Source of the DNA: an uncultured Cryomorphaceae bacterium
Lineage (GTDB): Bacteria; Bacteroidota; Bacteroidia; Flavobacteriales; Schleiferiaceae
NCBI GenBank assembly: GCA_937900215.1
Contig: CALCFH010000080.1
Location: 1-6,995 of the forward strand
Direction of reading: 5' to 3'
DNA length: 6,995 bases
The notes under the pieces were generated by a model. That model was not told the DNA's origin and did not search any database. It saw only the letters and a list, made by a program, of their open reading frames with translations. Each line of letters begins with the position of its first letter. The stretch's first letter is position 1. Positions 5,294 to 6,995 of this stretch are shown here, in pieces. Both the position numbers and the translations under genes were made by a program.

Positions 5294-6242
5294 CGTCGTT
5301 TTCTTTATACCATTGGAATACCCTCTCTAAACCTTCTTCAAAACGAACTTTGGGCTCATAGCCGAGTAGGTTTATAATCTTAGAAATGTCGGCTCTAGAA
5401 TGGCGCACATCTCCACTTCTTTCAGGACCATGATGAGCCTGAATATTCTTTTTGGTGATTTTCTGCAAGGCTTCAACCATTTCATTCAGTGTTACTTGGT
5501 CGCCACAGGCAACATTGTAAATCTGATTGAGTGCATCTGTAGAATTTGTGAAAAGGGCTTTCTCATTGGCTTGAACCGCATTTTCTACGAAGGTGAAATC
5601 TCTACTCGTATGTCCATCACCATTTATAAGAGGCCGAACATCGTCTATAAAGGCTTTACAGAAAATGGGTATCACTGCGGCATACGGATTGTCTGGATTT
5701 TGTCTGGGTCCAAAGATGTTAAAGTATCTAAGTCCTACATAGTCAAGTCCGTAGGTTTTTTGGAAAACATCGGCATAGAGCTCTACGGTTAGTTTGCTTA
5801 CCGCATACGGAGAAAGGGGATTTCCAATTCGCTCTTCTACTTTTGGAAGTTCTTGACTATCGCCGTAGGTGGAAGATGAGCAAGCCAAAACGATTCTGTC
5901 TACTCCTTGTTGATGTGCAGCGTGTAAAACGTTCACAGTACCTCCTACATTCACCTCATTGGTTCTCATAGGATTTTCAATCGACCTAGGAACTGAACCC
6001 AATGCGGCCTGATGCGTAATTCTATTGATTCCTTTTGTTGCTTCTAGACAGAAGGAATAGTCGCAGATATCACCTTCGAGAAATTCAAATTTGGGATGCG
6101 ATTTGAACTCCTCAATATTAGTCCTGTAACCATTGGAAAAGTCGTCGATTACCCTAACCAATTCTACTTCTGGTTTTTCTAAAAAGTGGGCAGTCAAATT
6201 GCTTCCAATGAAGCCAGCTCCTCCAGTGATTAATAATTTCAT
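5277..6242 (-). CDS. wbpP: UDP-N-acetylglucosamine 4-epimerase (WbpP/TviC-type extended SDR)
   Basis: This extended short-chain dehydrogenase/reductase of 321 residues probably interconverts UDP-GlcNAc and UDP-GalNAc, or their uronic acids, using tightly bound NAD. The Rossmann glycine motif GGAGFIGSN covers residues 7-15 and the strand-2 Asp pair is VIDDFSNG (31-38). The serine cluster SSSTYG (122-127) and YAVSK (Tyr146, Lys150) form the catalytic set. Family-diagnostic stretches of the WbpP/TviC/WbgU group are HQAALGSVPRSIENP (77-91), NPLSPYAVSK (141-150), LRYFNIFGPRQNP (171-183) and NGDGHTSRDF (207-216). In GDVRHSRADI (277-286) Ser282 takes the place of the bulky Tyr that restricts E. coli GalE, a change known to admit N-acetylated substrates. 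It lies 25 bp after the upstream dehydrogenase stop, with AGAAG about 10 bp before the ATG. It may feed GalNAc(A) to another part of the repeat unit rather than the nonulosonate branch. Confidence 0.92.
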   Translation of the reverse strand: MKLLITGGAGFIGSNLTAHFLEKPEVELVRVIDDFSNGYRTNIEEFKSHPKFEFLEGDICDYSFCLEATKGINRITHQAALGSVPRSIENPMRTNEVNVGGTVNVLHAAHQQGVDRIVLACSSSTYGDSQELPKVEERIGNPLSPYAVSKLTVELYADVFQKTYGLDYVGLRYFNIFGPRQNPDNPYAAVIPIFCKAFIDDVRPLINGDGHTSRDFTFVENAVQANEKALFTNSTDALNQIYNVACGDQVTLNEMVEALQKITKKNIQAHHGPERSGDVRHSRADISKIINLLGYEPKVRFEEGLERVFQWYKENDDVLNS

Positions 6243-6267
6243 TCCGATATTCTTCTGTCGATTTATT

Positions 6268-6995
6268 CTAATTATTTTTCAGAGGCCATGGCGAAGCTGC
6301 ATAGATGCGCTCTATGATATCTACCACTTTTAAGCCTTCTAAAGCATTGGTAGTGATACTCGCTCTTCCATTCAATACATCTACTACGTTTTCAATAATA
6401 TAGTGGTGGTTCGCCGCAGATCCTTTGTAAGCACCGTAATCGTTCCCTGGATTAGTAGGCGCGAGCACAGGCATTTCGTAGTCCTTGATATGGCAAACCT
6501 CTACCTCGTTCATATACTGCCCTCCAATTTTCACACTGCCATTTTTTGCAATAATGGTCATGCTGCTTTCGAGGTTTTGATTCCAAATGGAAGTAGAGTA
6601 ATTGATGCACCCCATTCCGCCATTGACGAAATCAAAGTTTACCAAACCACTGTCTTCAAAATCGGTTGAGTCTGCGTGATTGAAATCGGCAAAGCGCGCT
6701 TGAATATTCTGGATGTCTCCAAATAACCAGTACATGATGTCAATAAAGTGACTAAACTGTGTAAACAGAGTTCCTCCGTCTAAGGCCGCTTTTCCATGCC
6801 AACTGCCTTTTTTGTAATAGCGCTCATCGCGATTCCAATAACAGTTTACTTGTACCATATAAATATCTCCAAGTACTCTTTGATCTATAATTTCTTTAAT
6901 CCAAGCCGAAGGTGGGCTATACCTGTTCTGCATTACAGCAAAAACATGACGGTTAACTTGTAAGGCCTTGAAAATAACCTTCTCAGCATCTTGCC
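6268..6995 (-). CDS. Gfo/Idh/MocA NAD(P)-dependent sugar dehydrogenase, WlbA/WbpB-like, 5' end cut
   Basis: The reading frame is open to base 6995 with no start in view. The internal Met at 6933 is not the start, because in-frame sequence upstream (AEKVIFKALQVNRHVFAV) continues the end of the Rossmann domain. About 241 residues are visible. The missing ~100 should hold the GxGxxG nucleotide-binding motif and the EKP lysine. Seen are QNRYSPP (22-28) at the domain junction, LGDIYMVQVNCYWNRDERYY (41-60), and DGGTLFTQFSHFIDIMYWLFGD (72-93) with the conserved His82 and Asp85. The C-terminal sheet ends with an HHYIIENVVDVLNGR helix near 196-210. The WNR...YY and DGG...H..D pattern is closest in my recollection to UDP-GlcNAcA 3-dehydrogenases (WlbA/WbpB), which start the diacetamido-uronic acid pathway. 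That specificity is a guess, while the superfamily is clear. It is 25 bp upstream of the 4-epimerase and probably in the same operon. Confidence 0.88.
   Translation of the reverse strand, partial: QDAEKVIFKALQVNRHVFAVMQNRYSPPSAWIKEIIDQRVLGDIYMVQVNCYWNRDERYYKKGSWHGKAALDGGTLFTQFSHFIDIMYWLFGDIQNIQARFADFNHADSTDFEDSGLVNFDFVNGGMGCINYSTSIWNQNLESSMTIIAKNGSVKIGGQYMNEVEVCHIKDYEMPVLAPTNPGNDYGAYKGSAANHHYIIENVVDVLNGRASITTNALEGLKVVDIIERIYAASPWPLKNN

Noticed and set aside
5400..5792. 130-codon open frame on the plus strand
   Set aside because: It lies wholly antisense to the well-supported 4-epimerase, resembles no family I recognise, and is the complement of conserved SDR motifs.
6403..6669. 88-codon plus-strand frame
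   Set aside because: Antisense to the Gfo/Idh/MocA gene, whose conserved motifs lie on the other strand.
1..6995. CRISPR array, tRNA/rRNA, intact transposase or phage gene
   Set aside because: No regularly spaced repeats, cloverleaf-like sequence or transposase/integrase motifs were seen on either strand.

Overview
All convincing genes lie on the minus strand, so transcription runs from the high-coordinate end of the window towards base 1. The window is part of a surface-polysaccharide locus (O-antigen, capsule or similar glycan) built around a nonulosonic acid (sialic/legionaminic acid) pathway. I infer a Bacteroidota host, with moderate confidence. The reasons are a low GC content (roughly 40% in the sugar genes and 30% at the low-coordinate end, by eye), weak Shine-Dalgarno sequences, a TAnnTTTG-type promoter match, and protein styles familiar from Flavobacteriia-like polysaccharide loci.

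In transcription order: (1) a Gfo/Idh/MocA NAD(P)-dependent sugar dehydrogenase resembling WlbA/WbpB, whose start lies beyond base 6995; (2) an extended SDR UDP-N-acetylhexosamine 4-epimerase of the WbpP/TviC type; (3) a NeuB-type nonulosonate synthase; (4) a NeuC-type hydrolysing UDP-sugar 2-epimerase; (5) a NeuA-type CMP-nonulosonate cytidylyltransferase; (6) a D-isomer-specific 2-hydroxyacid dehydrogenase of unknown substrate; (7) a short ORF that looks like the C-terminal half of an SGNH-type hydrolase; (8) a Wzx-like flippase of the MOP superfamily, cut off at base 1. Genes 2 to 6 are packed with 17-, 4-, 1- and 4-bp overlaps and are almost certainly one translationally coupled operon. 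Genes 7 and 8 overlap by 8 bp and form a second block.

The logic is as follows. The 2-epimerase/hydrolase frees a ManNAc-type sugar from its UDP-linked precursor. NeuB condenses it with phosphoenolpyruvate, NeuA activates the product as a CMP-sugar, and the flippase exports the finished lipid-linked repeat unit. The 4-epimerase and the WlbA-like dehydrogenase make other UDP-amino-sugar precursors. No glycosyltransferase, polymerase or PEP-consuming alternative pathway is in view, and the window alone cannot say whether the acid is Neu5Ac or a legionaminic-type sugar.

The two blocks meet at a 146-bp gap, 1377-1522. This gap carries most of a long inverted repeat (arms 1401-1420 and 1519-1539), a possible promoter, a sharp drop in GC content and the amputated N-terminus of the SGNH-like gene. 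It looks like a recombination or insertion scar and is the most unusual part of the window. A 25-bp near-perfect palindrome sits inside the flippase gene. I see no tRNA, rRNA, CRISPR array or intact insertion sequence, and no clear evidence of an undescribed system.
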